Numbered from the stretch's first letter, positions 51,311 to 62,745 are shown. The stretch is 64,000 nt of DNA from Marinobacter pelagius (GCF_900114925.1 NZ_FOUR01000001.1:558001-622000); one strand, 5' to 3'. Program-made: numbers and translations. Notes: a model not told the origin generated them from the letters alone.

Positions 51311-52102
51311 TTACAGCAGGGCCACGTGACTTTCGGGAATATCCGTTACCAGCATGTAGCCCGGATTGTGGGTGATCGCGAATGGAACGCCGGCATCCAT
51401 CAACACCTGTTGGGGTGTCACACCGCAGGCCCAGAAGACCGGGATCTCATCAGTATGGACCGAAACCGCGTCGCCGTAGTCCGGATGCGCCAGATCGGAA
51501 ATGCCGATCAGGGCGGGATCGCCCAGATGCACCGGAGCGCCATGGGCCTGGGGATAACGGGTGGTGATCTGGATGGCGCGGATGGCCTGGGCTGCCCGGA
51601 ACGGCCGCATGGATACCACCATCCGGCCAGCAAAACCGCCGGCGGTCTGGAGCGGGATCGAGGTCTTGAACATGGGCACGTTGCGGCCTTCGTCGATATG
51701 ACGCACGGCCACGCCGTTCTGCACCAGGGCGTGTTCAAAACTGAACGAGCAGCCCAGTGCGAAAGTCACCAGATCATCCCGCCAGAGGCCGGAGACATCC
51801 GGAAGGGTTTCGGACAGCTGGCCATCACGGTAGACACAGTAGGACGGCACGTCGCGGGCAATATCCAGGTCATCGGCCAGGATGTCACAACCGCGCTGGC
51901 CGGGCTCGCTGACGGCAATCAAGGGGCACGGCTTCGGGTTGGCCTGGCAGAATCTCAGGAACCCGTTGGCCTGGGCCTCGGGAAGTATGACCAGGTTGAC
52001 CTGAACGAAGCCGTTGGCCAGGCCGGCCGTTGGGCTGATCAGGCTACCATCACGGGCCCGGAGCCGGACCGCTTGAGCGGGGGAAGTATTGGAATTGGTC
52101 AT
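51311..52102 (-). CDS. DUF1445 putative hydro-lyase / D-glutamate cyclase-like
   Basis: A 263-residue protein of the DUF1445 (YcsI) family: [67 protein letters not shown] and [33 protein letters not shown]. The mammalian homologue converts D-glutamate to 5-oxo-D-proline. In Bacillus the ycsI gene is clustered with pxpABC (ycsF, kipI, kipA), as here. First gene of the leftward operon; a palindrome upstream may bind the LysR regulator. Confidence 0.88.
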   Translation of the reverse strand: MTNSNTSPAQAVRLRARDGSLISPTAGLANGFVQVNLVILPEAQANGFLRFCQANPKPCPLIAVSEPGQRGCDILADDLDIARDVPSYCVYRDGQLSETLPDVSGLWRDDLVTFALGCSFSFEHALVQNGVAVRHIDEGRNVPMFKTSIPLQTAGGFAGRMVVSMRPFRAAQAIRAIQITTRYPQAHGAPVHLGDPALIGISDLAHPDYGDAVSVHTDEIPVFWACGVTPQQVLMDAGVPFAITHNPGYMLVTDIPESHVALL

Positions 52103-52149
52103 TTTTTCGCCTTGTACTGGTTTCTACTTAAGTTAAGGCGAAAACAATG

Positions 52150-52165
52150 ATCAATTCCAATTGAT
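52150..52165 (-). promoter_or_regulatory. Palindrome upstream of the DUF1445 operon
   Basis: ATCAATT-CC-AATTGAT is a perfect 7-bp inverted repeat about 50 bases before the DUF1445 start. It has the size and T-N11-A character of LysR-type regulator sites and lies between the operon and the lysR gene. Confidence 0.5.
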
Positions 52166-52186
52166 AATAAGGATCTTAATTGATCG

Positions 52187-52219
52187 AAAAACCTGATCAG
52201 TTACAAAAATCAGGTTTTT
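52187..52219 (-). terminator. Terminator of the lysR gene
   Basis: AAAAACCTGA and TCAGGTTTTT form a perfect 10-bp stem whose descending arm ends in T residues on the minus strand, directly at the lysR stop codon. A-rich and T-rich stem ends make it suited to act in both directions. Confidence 0.65.
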
Positions 52220-53103
52220 TAGTCCTTTTCGGAAGCGACCAGCGCCAGCGACAGATCCGCCACCGCGCGAACCACATGCGCCCCGGGAGCCGTCATATAG
52301 GCGACGTTGAACACCAGGTCCGGAAGGGTCGCCTCCACCCGGAACTCCCGCAATTTGCCGGAGGCCAGCTCACTGGTCACGATCTCCCGGGGCAAGGCGC
52401 TAACGCCAATGCCGTCCACCGTCATCCGGATGATGGTTGAAAGCGACGAACTGGAGTGAATCTGGATGGAACGCCCCACGGGATGAACCAGTGACCGGAT
52501 ATGGGCGTGAGGCTCGCTCATGCGCGGGTAAGTGATGATCGGAATCCGTGCCAGTGAGGACAGGCTGAGCGGGTCTTCGGGCAGGGTCATTTTCGAGCTG
52601 GCAACCCAGGTCAGGGAATAACTGTAGAAGGGTTTGGTGACAAAATCCTCGTGCCGGACATCGCCGATCAGAAACGCGATGTCCACCTCCCGTTTGATCA
52701 GTTTCTCGGCAAGATTGATGGAGATGTCGACATCCAGCTCCAGGTTGATCGCCGGATAGGTTTCGTTGATCCGCTCGATCAGTTTCGGCAGCCAGGTGTA
52801 GGCAATGGTCTCCGCCACCCCGAGCCGGATAGTGCCGTGGATGGACTCCGGATCGGCTACCTTTTCCAGCAATTCCCGGTGAAGTTCCAGGATTTTCTCG
52901 GCATAAATCAGCAATTCCCGTCCTTTTGCCGTCAGCACGGCACTACGGCCGGAGCGGTCGAACAACTCGACACCAAGCTCGTCCTCAAGCCCGGAAATAC
53001 GGGCCGAAATCGTGGGCTGGGAGGCATAGAGCTTGTCACCGGTCGCGCGGAAGCTGCCCAGCTTGGCAATCCAGTAGAAGGTTTCGAGGGATCTGATGTT
53101 CAT
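52219..53103 (-). CDS. LysR family transcriptional regulator
   Basis: A 294-residue regulator. The N-terminal helix-turn-helix MNIRSLETFYWIAKLGSFRATGDKLYASQPTISARISGLEDELGVELFDR is standard, and the rest is the periplasmic-binding-like effector domain (AETIAYTWLPKLIERINETYPAINLELDV). It probably controls the leftward DUF1445-TRAP-pxp operon and the divergent hydrolase gene at 53377. The effector is unknown. Confidence 0.92.
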   Translation of the reverse strand: MNIRSLETFYWIAKLGSFRATGDKLYASQPTISARISGLEDELGVELFDRSGRSAVLTAKGRELLIYAEKILELHRELLEKVADPESIHGTIRLGVAETIAYTWLPKLIERINETYPAINLELDVDISINLAEKLIKREVDIAFLIGDVRHEDFVTKPFYSYSLTWVASSKMTLPEDPLSLSSLARIPIITYPRMSEPHAHIRSLVHPVGRSIQIHSSSSLSTIIRMTVDGIGVSALPREIVTSELASGKLREFRVEATLPDLVFNVAYMTAPGAHVVRAVADLSLALVASEKD

Positions 53104-53376
53104 CGGCTACCTGATCAAGATACCTGTTGAGCTGGCGTACCAACCGGCTGACACCGGTACCAAAGCACCGGAACTAACGTAGCAGGTGATTGCACCACCC
53201 GGGTGCTTCCCTTTTAGCCATTCGTTCAGTAGCTTCGGAGGGGATGATTACCTCTCATACCGGTTTCGCCTCCAGCATAAGTCGAGTCGGGGAGGAATGA
53301 CAGGTCTCGTTAATCCAGGTAGTTACGCAAGCCGTAATTCGGTTGCCAACGACGAATAAAGACAAAGGAGAGCATC

Positions 53377-53979
53377 ATGAGTAATCCCCAAACCCTTCGT
53401 GATCTGGTCGGGCTTGGCAATAGCGCAAGCCCCATCAGTTCCTCGGCACTGGTCATCATCGACGCCCAACAGACCTATCGGGAAGGCGTCATGCAACTCG
53501 AGGGTGTCGAGCCCGCGCTGGAGGAATGCCGCAAGCTGCTGGACCGGTTCCGTGCCGCCGGACGCCCGGTCTTTCATATCCAGCACGATGCGGGTGCCGG
53601 CTCCCCCTACGACATCAACGCCCCGATTGGCCAGATTGCCGATATCGTCGCACCGAAAGAGGGTGAGCCCGTTGTCACCAAGAACTACCCGAATTCTTTC
53701 GCCAGCACCGATCTGGACAAGCAGCTCAAGGAAGCGGGTATCGAGAACCTGATCCTGGTCGGTTTCATGTCACACATGTGCGTGAATGCCACAGCCCGGG
53801 AAGCGTTCTCCCTTGGTTACAACCCCACTGTAGTGGCTTCGGCCACCGCGACCCGGGCACTGCCATCCCCCATCTCAGGCGAGGTGATTCCGGCCGATCA
53901 GGTGCATATGGCTGCCCATACGGCGATCGCGGATCTGCCTTCGGCGGTGGTTGCGAGTGTGGCTGATGTTCCGGATTGA
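53377..53979 (+). CDS. Isochorismatase-like cysteine hydrolase
   Basis: A 200-residue cysteine hydrolase with the expected Asp-Lys-Cys triad: Asp in ALVIIDAQQTYREG, Lys in VVTKNYPNSF and Cys in LVGFMSHMCVNATAREAF. Members cleave amides or imides (nicotinamidase, N-carbamoylsarcosine amidase) or isochorismate. Its divergent position next to the LysR gene suggests that it acts on the same nitrogen compound as the neighbouring operon. ATG 53377 has AAGGAGAG upstream; an intrinsic terminator follows. Confidence 0.88.
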   Translation: MSNPQTLRDLVGLGNSASPISSSALVIIDAQQTYREGVMQLEGVEPALEECRKLLDRFRAAGRPVFHIQHDAGAGSPYDINAPIGQIADIVAPKEGEPVVTKNYPNSFASTDLDKQLKEAGIENLILVGFMSHMCVNATAREAFSLGYNPTVVASATATRALPSPISGEVIPADQVHMAAHTAIADLPSAVVASVADVPD

Positions 53980-54065
53980 ATTGCGATTGAAACTGTAGAG
54001 GCGAGTGTTCCCGGATCGTGCAGAAAGTTGGTTGGAGAGCCCGGGTCCACAAGCTCCCCAACCAG

Positions 54066-54088
54066 CGCCACGCCTGTGGCGACTTTTT
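54066..54088 (+). terminator. Rho-independent terminator after the cysteine hydrolase
   Basis: CGCCAC-GCCT-GTGGCG with a following ACTTTTT run, 87 bases after the stop. A longer stem GGTTGG...CCAACC (near 54031-54063) precedes it. It also lies just past the end of the convergent ABC transporter operon. Confidence 0.8.
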
Positions 54089-54809
54089 AGCGCACTTTTG
54101 AAAGGAACTTCTGGGTGAGCGGGTTTTGCGGATCGGTAATCACCTGCCTGGCCTCACCAATCTCGGCAATAACGCCCTGGTGGAAATACGCCACTCGATC
54201 GGAGACGTCCCGTGCGAAGCCCATTTCATGGGTCACGCAGATCATGGTCATTCCCTCTTCCGCCAACAGGCGCAAGGTGTCCAGAACCTCGCCGACCAGC
54301 TCCGGGTCGAGTGCGGAGGTCACCTCATCAAGCAGCATGTAGTCGGGTTTCATGGCCAGTGCCCGGGCGATTGCCAGGCGCTGCTGCTGGCCGCCGGACA
54401 TTTTGGTGGGGTATACGTCCAGCTTGTCACCCAGGCCCACGTGCTCGAGCTCCTTTTTGGCGATTTCCATCGCCTCGTCCCTGCTCATTTTCTTGACGAT
54501 CCGGGGGGCAAGCGCCGCATTTTCCAGCACCGTCATGTGAGGAAAGGAGTTCCACTGCTGGAAGACCATGCCCAGTTTCTGGCGCAACTTGTCCTTGTTG
54601 GTCTCTTTGGCATGGACATCCACACCATCAACCAGGATTTTTCCACTGTTGATCGTCTCAATGGCATTGATGCAGTACAGCAGGGTCGACTTACCGCTGC
54701 CAGAGCCCCCGATAACACTCACGACCTCGCCTTTTTCCACATCCAGGCTCACGCCTTTCAGTACTTCAAGGTCTCCAAAGGATTTATGGACATTCTGTAC
54801 GCTGATCAT
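54087..54809 (-). CDS. Polar amino acid ABC transporter ATP-binding protein
   Basis: A 240-residue ATPase of the GlnQ/HisP type: Walker A GGSGSGKST, signature SGGQQQRLAIARAL, Walker B YMLLDEVTSALDPE and the H-loop CVTHEMGFAR. It powers the transporter formed with the two permeases just upstream; its ATG overlaps the preceding permease by 4 bases. Confidence 0.95.
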   Translation of the reverse strand: MISVQNVHKSFGDLEVLKGVSLDVEKGEVVSVIGGSGSGKSTLLYCINAIETINSGKILVDGVDVHAKETNKDKLRQKLGMVFQQWNSFPHMTVLENAALAPRIVKKMSRDEAMEIAKKELEHVGLGDKLDVYPTKMSGGQQQRLAIARALAMKPDYMLLDEVTSALDPELVGEVLDTLRLLAEEGMTMICVTHEMGFARDVSDRVAYFHQGVIAEIGEARQVITDPQNPLTQKFLSKVR

Positions 54810-55459
54810 ATTGCCATTTTCCTCTCAACATACCGGCCGTAATGGGACAGCGGGTAGGAAATAATGAAGTAAAAGATACCAACGCCTATCAGGATCTCGA
54901 GCGGCTGCTGGGTTCTTGAAATCAGTTGCTCCGAGGTGCGCAGCAATTCCATGTAACCGATGACCGAGACCAGGGCCGAGTCCTTGATCACACTGAGCGA
55001 GACACCCAGCCAGGACGGGAACACGGCACGCAACCCAATGGGTAACCGGATGTGGTAGATGGTTTGCCACTTGGTCATACCGAGCGAGCGCGCAGCTATC
55101 TGCATCGAGGGGCTGACACTCTCGAAGCCACTGCGAAATACCTCGCTCATGAAGGCCATGGTGTACAGCGAAAGTACGATGGAGCCCGCCACAAACGGCG
55201 CCAATGGGTTCCCCATCGCACCGACAAAGGTGGAGAACAGGATAAGCTGGATGATCAGGGGAACACTCCTGAGCACGTCCAGCACGCTGCCGAAAAGGAC
55301 GTTGACAGCCTTGTTGCTCTCGGCACGCAGAAAACCGACGATCAAACCCAGTACAGTGCCCACAACGATTGCGACAACGGAGATGATGATGGTATTCCAG
55401 ATACCGGTCAGGATCAGGCCGCTATCGCTCCATGACAGGGGTGTGAATAAGGAATTCAT
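54806..55459 (-). CDS. Polar amino acid ABC transporter permease
   Basis: A 217-residue HisMQ-type permease with five membrane helices. The cytoplasmic EAA-type loop is RSLGMTKWQTIYHIRLPIGLRAVFPSWLG. It pairs with the permease encoded directly upstream, whose stop shares one base with this start. The substrate is not readable; the family carries polar or acidic amino acids. Confidence 0.93.
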   Translation of the reverse strand: MNSLFTPLSWSDSGLILTGIWNTIIISVVAIVVGTVLGLIVGFLRAESNKAVNVLFGSVLDVLRSVPLIIQLILFSTFVGAMGNPLAPFVAGSIVLSLYTMAFMSEVFRSGFESVSPSMQIAARSLGMTKWQTIYHIRLPIGLRAVFPSWLGVSLSVIKDSALVSVIGYMELLRTSEQLISRTQQPLEILIGVGIFYFIISYPLSHYGRYVERKMAI

Positions 55460-56124
55460 CAGATTTCCCCCTTGAAGAGTCTTCGAGCAAGCAGTGATGA
55501 GGTGAACAACACCAGCTTGGTGATGACAAAGTACATAACCGCCGCCACGATGAAGAACTCAAGCGTTCTGAACGACAATGACTGCAACCTCTGGGTGGTG
55601 CCGGAAAGCTCACTCATGCCCACAAGAATGCCCAACGAGCTCATCAGGATTGACCAGACAAACTGATTCGTCATCGGGTGATAGATGCGCCTGAGCATCT
55701 GCGGCAGGATGATGTACCGGTAAGCCTGAATGCTGGTCATGCCCAGGGATTTGGAGGCGCTGTACTGGGTAGCCGGAATCGACTGGAACCCACCCCGGAA
55801 GGTTTCGGTGAGGTAACCGGCATTGATGAACACCAGTGCACTCAGTACCGCAACATAGGGGCTCAGGTGTATGCCAAACGCCCCAAGGCCAAAATACGCC
55901 ATGTAGATCTGGAACAGAGCCGGCGTGTTTCGGGCAACCTCGACCCAGACCGTTGCGACGTAGCAGAAGGGTTTGCTGTTGTTCATTTTGGCAATCGCCA
56001 GCAATATGGCGATCACAACGCCCAGGAACATGGCTAGAACAGAGACGTGCAGGGTAACAAACGCGCCGTTCAGCAACTCGGGCATATTCTGGAACACGAT
56101 GTTCCAGTGAAATTCGTAGTCCAT
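55459..56124 (-). CDS. Polar amino acid ABC transporter permease
   Basis: A 221-residue HisMQ-type permease: VEVARNTPALFQIYMAYFGLGAFGI and the EAA loop KSLGMTSIQAYRYIILPQMLRRIYHPMTNQFV. It forms a heterodimer with the 54806-55459 product. A hairpin separates it from the more abundant binding-protein gene upstream. Confidence 0.93.
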   Translation of the reverse strand: MDYEFHWNIVFQNMPELLNGAFVTLHVSVLAMFLGVVIAILLAIAKMNNSKPFCYVATVWVEVARNTPALFQIYMAYFGLGAFGIHLSPYVAVLSALVFINAGYLTETFRGGFQSIPATQYSASKSLGMTSIQAYRYIILPQMLRRIYHPMTNQFVWSILMSSLGILVGMSELSGTTQRLQSLSFRTLEFFIVAAVMYFVITKLVLFTSSLLARRLFKGEI

Positions 56125-56220
56125 ACCTTGGCCATTTTCTTAGAATGGAAGGAAACTCGACCCACGCTGATTGATAGCCGTGATCAGAAATCCGAGCCAG
56201 GGCATATGGGAATTTGCGCC

Positions 56221-56239
56221 TGGCTCGTAAGACGAGCCA
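56221..56239 (-). other. Intercistronic hairpin after the binding-protein gene
   Basis: TGGCTCGT-AAG-ACGAGCCA is a perfect 8-bp stem in the 152-base gap between the binding-protein and permease genes. No T tract follows. Such hairpins often protect the binding-protein message and keep it in excess of the membrane components. Confidence 0.55.
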
Positions 56240-56276
56240 TGGCGACCCCCCGGTCGGGCGGCCGCCAATTCAGCGC

Positions 56277-57095
56277 TTACTTGTTGTCTCTCAGGGACTG
56301 GATCAGATCGGCGGGCGCGTCCACACCGAAATGCTTGTTGTAAGCCTTGTTCATGTTGCCGTCGCGGATCTGGTGAATCAGGAACAGATTCAGGTAGTTG
56401 ATCCAGGCGGTTTCATCCCGCTTGGCAATGATGCCTACAACATCGTCGTAGTTGGGAACGTAAGGGCCAGCGACAAACTCTTCGAATTCCTTGCTTCGCA
56501 ACTTGGTAGCGATGTTGGTGTTGGTTGAAATGATGGCGTCGACTTTGCCCTGGTACAGACCCAGGAAAGCATCGTTTTCAGATTTGAACGAGGTGTAATT
56601 GTCCCGGCCCCAGCCCTGTTGATCGGCATAAGCCAGGTATTCGGTTTCGTAGGTGGTTCCGAGAGCTGCACCGACTTTGAGATCCTTCAGATCCTCAAAG
56701 GAATCGATGTTCTTGTCTTCATGAGAGATCACCTGGAACTTGAAGACGAAGTACGGGTAGGTAAAGCCAACAGTCTTGGCACGTTCCAGGGTATCGGAGG
56801 TAGAACCGATTACAACATCGGTCTTGCCGGAAATCAGGGAGGGGATCCGGTCACCCCAGGTGAGGTTGAGGACATTCACGTCCACGCCGAGCACTTCGCC
56901 CAGGTCATTACAGTAATCGACGTCGAAACCGGCCGGTTCATTGTTTTCGTCGAAATACCCCATCGGCGGGAAATCCAGGACCACACCACAATTCAAAGTA
57001 CCTCGTTGAATCACGGTGTCCAGCTGGTCGGCAGTGGCGCTCACGGATGTGAGGGCAGCACACGCGAATACTAGCGTTGCAAGTTTACGGATCAT
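56277..57095 (-). CDS. Polar amino acid ABC transporter substrate-binding protein
   Basis: A 272-residue periplasmic SBP_bac_3 protein: signal peptide LATLVFACAALTSVSATA, then GVVLDFPPMGYFDENNEPAGFDVDYCNDLGEVLGV, GKTDVVIGSTSDTLERAKTVGFTYPYF and GKVDAIISTNTNIATKLRS. Ligand-binding Arg/Asp positions of the amino-acid family are retained (TLERAK). First gene of the transporter operon. ATG 57095 is chosen over 57125 because it starts a normal signal peptide. Confidence 0.92.
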   Translation of the reverse strand: MIRKLATLVFACAALTSVSATADQLDTVIQRGTLNCGVVLDFPPMGYFDENNEPAGFDVDYCNDLGEVLGVDVNVLNLTWGDRIPSLISGKTDVVIGSTSDTLERAKTVGFTYPYFVFKFQVISHEDKNIDSFEDLKDLKVGAALGTTYETEYLAYADQQGWGRDNYTSFKSENDAFLGLYQGKVDAIISTNTNIATKLRSKEFEEFVAGPYVPNYDDVVGIIAKRDETAWINYLNLFLIHQIRDGNMNKAYNKHFGVDAPADLIQSLRDNK

Positions 57096-57449
57096 AGTTT
57101 GTCTCTCTTGTTCTTTTATCAGCAATTATTGCGTAATCGATATGCTTACATAGCGCCCGCTATGTGCAGAGAGCATACGATTTAAATACTACCGTAGATT
57201 TTTTAGTGAAAATTCTTGAAATTTCCCGTTTAGCAGACAATTTTCCTAAATTTTTTAAATTTAACCGACTTTTTTAAGCTGAAAACTCAAGAGGTGGAGA
57301 AAACAACAAGAGAGGACGTCGCAGTTCTGCCTTGCTAATAGGCAGAACTGCAGGGGAATTGTAGGGATGTTTCAGATAATACGCTTCGGAAACGTTTGAA
57401 CTGGCAGCATTTTTGCGAGCTGGCGGCGACACTTGGCCATTGTTGGCGC
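57096..57449. other. Intergenic region between glmS and the ABC operon
   Basis: No gene is supported in this 354-base stretch. It is AT-rich at 57165-57290 and holds the ABC operon promoter. Nested inverted repeats TATGCT...AGCATA and ACATAGCG-CC-CGCTATGT (57141-57177) lie about 50 bases before the binding-protein start and look like an operator. A separate 11-bp perfect hairpin, GCAGTTCTGCC/GGCAGAACTGC at 57321-57351, may end one of the transcripts, though it lacks a T tract. Confidence 0.6.
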
Positions 57450-57472
57450 GACGGTGGAATTACTCCACCGTC
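57450..57472 (-). terminator. Hairpin enclosing the glmS stop codon
   Basis: GACGGTGGA and TCCACCGTC form a perfect 9-bp stem; the glmS stop codon (57462-57460) lies in the loop. No T tract follows, so it may protect the message end instead of ending transcription. Confidence 0.45.
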
Positions 57473-59292
57473 ACACTCTTCGCCAGATTCCGCGGCTGGT
57501 CCACATCGGTACCCTTCAGTACAGCCACATGGTAGGACAGCAACTGCAGCGGTACGGTGTACACGATCGGTGCGGTGATCTCGTGCACAGACGGGATCTG
57601 CATCACGTGGACGCCTTCCTCCGGCTTCACATCCGCCGCCTTGTCGGCAAACACGAACAGTTCACCGCCCCGGGCACGGACTTCTTCCAGGTTGGACTTG
57701 AGCTTTTCCACCAGGTCGTTGTTCGGTGCGACGGTTACCACCGGCATTTCACTGTCCACCAGCGCCAGCGGGCCGTGCTTGAGCTCGCCGGCGGGGTAGG
57801 CTTCGGCGTGGATGTAGGAGATTTCCTTGAGCTTCAGGGCGCCTTCCAGGGCGACCGGGAACTGGGAGCCCCGACCCAGGAACAGGCTGTGGTGCTTGTC
57901 CATGAAGGCTTTGGAGAGCTCCTGGATTTCGCCATCCAGGGCCAGGATATCGTTGACCTGACCCGGGAGCTGATGGATGGCCTGCACGATCTCGGCTTCA
58001 CGCTCTTCGCTCAGGCCATTGTGACGGGCCAGGGCCAGAGTGAAGATCAGCAGTGCGGTCAGCTGGGTGGTAAAGGCCTTGGTGGAGGCGACACCGATTT
58101 CCGGACCGGCCTGGGTCATGATCACCAGGTCCGACTCCCGCACCAGGGAACTGCCCGGTACGTTACAGATCGCCAGCGCTGCACGGAAACCGGCTTGCTT
58201 GGCCTGGCGCAAGGCGGCCAGGGTGTCGGCGGTCTCACCGGACTGGGAGATGCACAGGAACAGCGTGTCGGGCTGGATCACGTGCTTGCGGTAGCGGAAC
58301 TCGGACGCCACTTCCACGGAACAGGGCACGCCGGCCAGTTCCTCGATCCAGTAACGGGCCACCATGCCGGCGTGGTAGGAGGTGCCGCAGGCGATGATCT
58401 GGACATGGCGAACGTTGTCCAGCAGGTTGGCCGCTTCGGTACCCAGGGCTTGTTCCAGCACCCGTGAATCGGTCAGCCGGCCTTCCATGGTGGCCTTGAT
58501 CACTTTCGGCTGTTCGTAGATTTCCTTGAGCATGAAGTGGCGGTACTCGCCCTTGTCGGCGGAATCGGCGCCATGCTCGAAACGGGTGATCTGGCGCTCG
58601 ACCGGCGTGCCCTCACGGTCGTGGATCTCGATCCGGTCCTTGCGGATATCAGCCATGTCGCCTTCTTCCAGGAACATGAACCGGTCGGTCACCGGCAGCA
58701 GGGCCAGCTGGTCCGAGGCGATGAAGTTCTCGCCGATACCGACGCCCACTACCAGCGGGCTGCCTTCCCGGCATACCACCAGGTGATCCGGCTCGTCGGC
58801 ATGGACGACCGCCAGGGCGTAGGCACCGCGCAGGCGGGCAATCGCGGCTTTCACCGCAGCGTACAGTTCACCCAGTTCCCGGTAATTCTTCTCGATCAGG
58901 TGGGCGACCACCTCGGTGTCGGTCTGGGAGGTAAACTCGAAGCCGTCGGCTTTCAGTTCCTCACGCAGCTCCTGGTAGTTCTCGATGATGCCGTTGTGGA
59001 CAATGGCCAGGCGCTCACCAGACATGTGCGGGTGGGCATTGAGCTGGGACGGCTCGCCGTGGGTGGCCCAGCGGGTATGGGCGATGCCCAGGTGACCGCT
59101 CAGGGGATTGGCCTCGATGGCCTCGGCCAGGGCCGCAACCTTGCCGACTTCACGGGCGCGCTGCACTTCATGCTTGCCGTCGATGACGGCCATACCCGCG
59201 GAGTCATAACCCCGGTACTCAAGGCGGCGCAGTCCCTCGAGCAAAATACCCTGGACGTCCCGTTCGGAAACCGCTCCTACAATCCCACACAT
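57460..59292 (-). CDS. glmS: Glutamine-fructose-6-phosphate aminotransferase
   Basis: A 610-residue enzyme making glucosamine-6-phosphate for cell wall synthesis. The N-terminal nucleophile Cys2 (MCGIVGAV) begins the glutaminase domain; two SIS sugar-isomerase domains follow ([34 protein letters not shown]) and the chain ends [13 protein letters not shown], the conserved C-tail. Full length for the family. It follows glmU by 30 bases in the same direction, so both steps of UDP-GlcNAc supply are co-ordered. Confidence 0.97.
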   Translation of the reverse strand: MCGIVGAVSERDVQGILLEGLRRLEYRGYDSAGMAVIDGKHEVQRAREVGKVAALAEAIEANPLSGHLGIAHTRWATHGEPSQLNAHPHMSGERLAIVHNGIIENYQELREELKADGFEFTSQTDTEVVAHLIEKNYRELGELYAAVKAAIARLRGAYALAVVHADEPDHLVVCREGSPLVVGVGIGENFIASDQLALLPVTDRFMFLEEGDMADIRKDRIEIHDREGTPVERQITRFEHGADSADKGEYRHFMLKEIYEQPKVIKATMEGRLTDSRVLEQALGTEAANLLDNVRHVQIIACGTSYHAGMVARYWIEELAGVPCSVEVASEFRYRKHVIQPDTLFLCISQSGETADTLAALRQAKQAGFRAALAICNVPGSSLVRESDLVIMTQAGPEIGVASTKAFTTQLTALLIFTLALARHNGLSEEREAEIVQAIHQLPGQVNDILALDGEIQELSKAFMDKHHSLFLGRGSQFPVALEGALKLKEISYIHAEAYPAGELKHGPLALVDSEMPVVTVAPNNDLVEKLKSNLEEVRARGGELFVFADKAADVKPEEGVHVMQIPSVHEITAPIVYTVPLQLLSYHVAVLKGTDVDQPRNLAKSVTVE

Positions 59293-59322
59293 GCTGTTGT
59301 CACCTGTTCGCTGATCGTTCGT

Positions 59323-60687
59323 TTATGCTTTTTTCGGCTTTTCCCAGCCGGAAATGTTGCGCTGGCGGCCACGGGCCACGGCCAGTTCGCTGTCTGCCAC
59401 ATCCCGGGTGATGGTGGAGCCGGCGCCGATGGTCGCCTCCGGGGCGATGGTAACCGGCGCGACCAGGGAGGTATTGGACCCCACGAAGACACCGTCACCG
59501 ATCACGGTCCGGTACTTGTTCACCCCATCATAATTGCAGGTGATGGTACCTGCACCCACATTCACATTACGACCCAGGGAGGCATCACCCACGTAGCTCA
59601 GGTGATTGATCTTGCTGCCCTCGCCCACCACGGCTTTCTTGGTTTCGACGAAGTTGCCCACCTTGGTGTTGGCGGCCAGCTCGGTACCCGGACGCAGGCG
59701 GGCGAACGGGCCGATCTGGGCATTGGCGCCAACCACCGCGCCTTCAATCACGCTGTTGGCCTTGATCTCGGCGCCGTCGGCAATGGTGGCATCCTTGATC
59801 ACGCAATTGGGGCCGATAACCACGTTGTTGCCGAGGCTGACCTTGCCCTCGAACACCGCGTTCACGTCGATCCACAGGTCGTTGCCGATAGTGAGTTCAC
59901 CCCGGACGTCCACCCGGGCCGGATCCGCCAGGCTGGCGCCTTCGGTCATCAGGCGTTCGGCCTGCTGGCGCTGGAACCAGCGCTCCAGTTCCGCCAGTTG
60001 CACCCGGTTGTTCACGCCCTGGACCTCGAAAGGATTGAGCGGCTGGGACACCGTGACTTCCAACCCATGCTCCACCGCCATGGCGATGATGTCGGTCAAA
60101 TAGTATTCGCCCTGGGCATTACTGTTGGACAGGGTCGGCAGCCAGCTTTTCAGATGCCTTGCGGAGACCGCCAGAATCCCGGTGTTCACTTCGTGGATGG
60201 CCTGCTGCTCGGCAGTGGCGTCCTTCTGCTCGACAATGGCCTGAACCTCACCCCGGTCATTGCGCACGATGCGACCATAACCATGGGGGTTGTCCATATC
60301 CACGGTCAGCAGCGCCAGGTTGCCCTCGTCCAGCTCGCTGACCATCGCCTCCAGGGTTTCCCGGCGGGTCAGGGGGACATCCCCGTACAGGACCAGCACC
60401 CGGGCATCATCCGGCAGGTCCGGCAGGGCCTGTGCGACGGCATGGCCGGTGCCCAGTTGTTCGGTCTGGAGTACCCAGTTCACCGTCTGATCGTCGAGGG
60501 AAGCACGCACCTGATCCGCACCATGGCCGATCACCGTGTGAATTTTCTCCGCCCCGAGCTGCTTGGCGGTATCCACCACGTGATGCAGCATGGCTTTGCC
60601 GGCCACCGGGTGCAGAACCTTGGGCAGTGCGGACTTCATTCTGGAACCCTGGCCGGCGGCCAGGATCACGACGTGTAACGGGCTCAT
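59323..60687 (-). CDS. glmU: Bifunctional UDP-GlcNAc pyrophosphorylase/GlcN-1-P acetyltransferase
   Basis: A 454-residue enzyme. The N-terminal uridyltransferase carries [20 protein letters not shown] and LYGDVPLT; the C-terminal left-handed beta helix carries hexapeptide repeats ([33 protein letters not shown]) and the acetyltransferase segment [27 protein letters not shown]. It makes UDP-GlcNAc for peptidoglycan and LPS. It lies between atpC and glmS. Confidence 0.97.
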   Translation of the reverse strand: MSPLHVVILAAGQGSRMKSALPKVLHPVAGKAMLHHVVDTAKQLGAEKIHTVIGHGADQVRASLDDQTVNWVLQTEQLGTGHAVAQALPDLPDDARVLVLYGDVPLTRRETLEAMVSELDEGNLALLTVDMDNPHGYGRIVRNDRGEVQAIVEQKDATAEQQAIHEVNTGILAVSARHLKSWLPTLSNSNAQGEYYLTDIIAMAVEHGLEVTVSQPLNPFEVQGVNNRVQLAELERWFQRQQAERLMTEGASLADPARVDVRGELTIGNDLWIDVNAVFEGKVSLGNNVVIGPNCVIKDATIADGAEIKANSVIEGAVVGANAQIGPFARLRPGTELAANTKVGNFVETKKAVVGEGSKINHLSYVGDASLGRNVNVGAGTITCNYDGVNKYRTVIGDGVFVGSNTSLVAPVTIAPEATIGAGSTITRDVADSELAVARGRQRNISGWEKPKKA

Positions 60688-60724
60688 GGAAAACTCAGGC
60701 TCCCGGGATGTTTGTTTGAATCAA

Positions 60725-60799
60725 TAAAAAAGCCGCAACCATCGGGGCCGGATCGCCAACGCAGGGCGCTGGTATTCCAGCCGCTCAGGATGCGGCTTT
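60725..60799 (-). terminator. Structured terminator between atpC and glmU
   Basis: On the minus strand AAAGCCGCATCC pairs with GGTTGCGGCTTT (one mismatch) and is followed by T residues; the 50-base loop contains its own GCTGG/CCAGC hairpin. It ends the ATP synthase operon and separates it from glmUS. Confidence 0.78.
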
Positions 60800-60828
60800 G
60801 GTGTTCGGCAAACCCGAAACGAAAATGC

Positions 60829-61251
60829 TCAGCGCATTTTGTTACGCAGCTGCTGGATGGTACGAAGCTGAGCAACAGCCTCGGCCAGTTCCGCAGCAGC
60901 ACGGGAATACTCGAATTCACCGGTCTTGTCGGCAAGTGCCTTCTCAGCCTCTTTCTGGGCTTCAAGCGCAGCAGCTTCGTCCACATCCTTTGCACGAACG
61001 GCTGTGTCTGCCAGCAAAGTCACCAGATTGGGCTGGACCTCCAGATATCCGCCGGACACGTAAAGAATCTCTTCTTCACCGCCCTGCTTGATGATCCGAA
61101 TGGGACCAGGCTTCAGCTGGGTCAGCAGCGGAGCGTGACCCGGGGCAATACCCAGGTCACCTTCAGAGCCCGCTGCGATCAGCATCTCTACCAATCCGGA
61201 ATAGATCTTTGTTTCGGCACTTACCACGTCACAATGCACGGTCATACCCAT
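60829..61251 (-). CDS. atpC: ATP synthase F1 epsilon subunit
   Basis: A 140-residue subunit: N-terminal beta-sandwich [49 protein letters not shown] and C-terminal helical hairpin ([19 protein letters not shown]). It couples rotation and inhibits ATP hydrolysis. Last gene of the atp operon, followed by a terminator. Confidence 0.95.
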   Translation of the reverse strand: MGMTVHCDVVSAETKIYSGLVEMLIAAGSEGDLGIAPGHAPLLTQLKPGPIRIIKQGGEEEILYVSGGYLEVQPNLVTLLADTAVRAKDVDEAAALEAQKEAEKALADKTGEFEYSRAAAELAEAVAQLRTIQQLRNKMR

Positions 61252-61299
61252 GTCAGTTGCCTCTTTGATCGATCCGGAAATTCGGGCTTGGGCTTCAGT

Positions 61300-62745
<1,446 letters not shown>

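Noticed and set aside
57321-57351. Intrinsic terminator after glmS
   Set aside because: The 11-bp stem is perfect but has no T tract on either strand and is over 100 bases from the glmS stop, so it is described only as a hairpin in the intergenic entry.
58537-60678. 713-codon plus-strand frame across glmS and glmU
   Set aside because: A shadow of two well-identified housekeeping genes, with no ribosome site or domain of its own.
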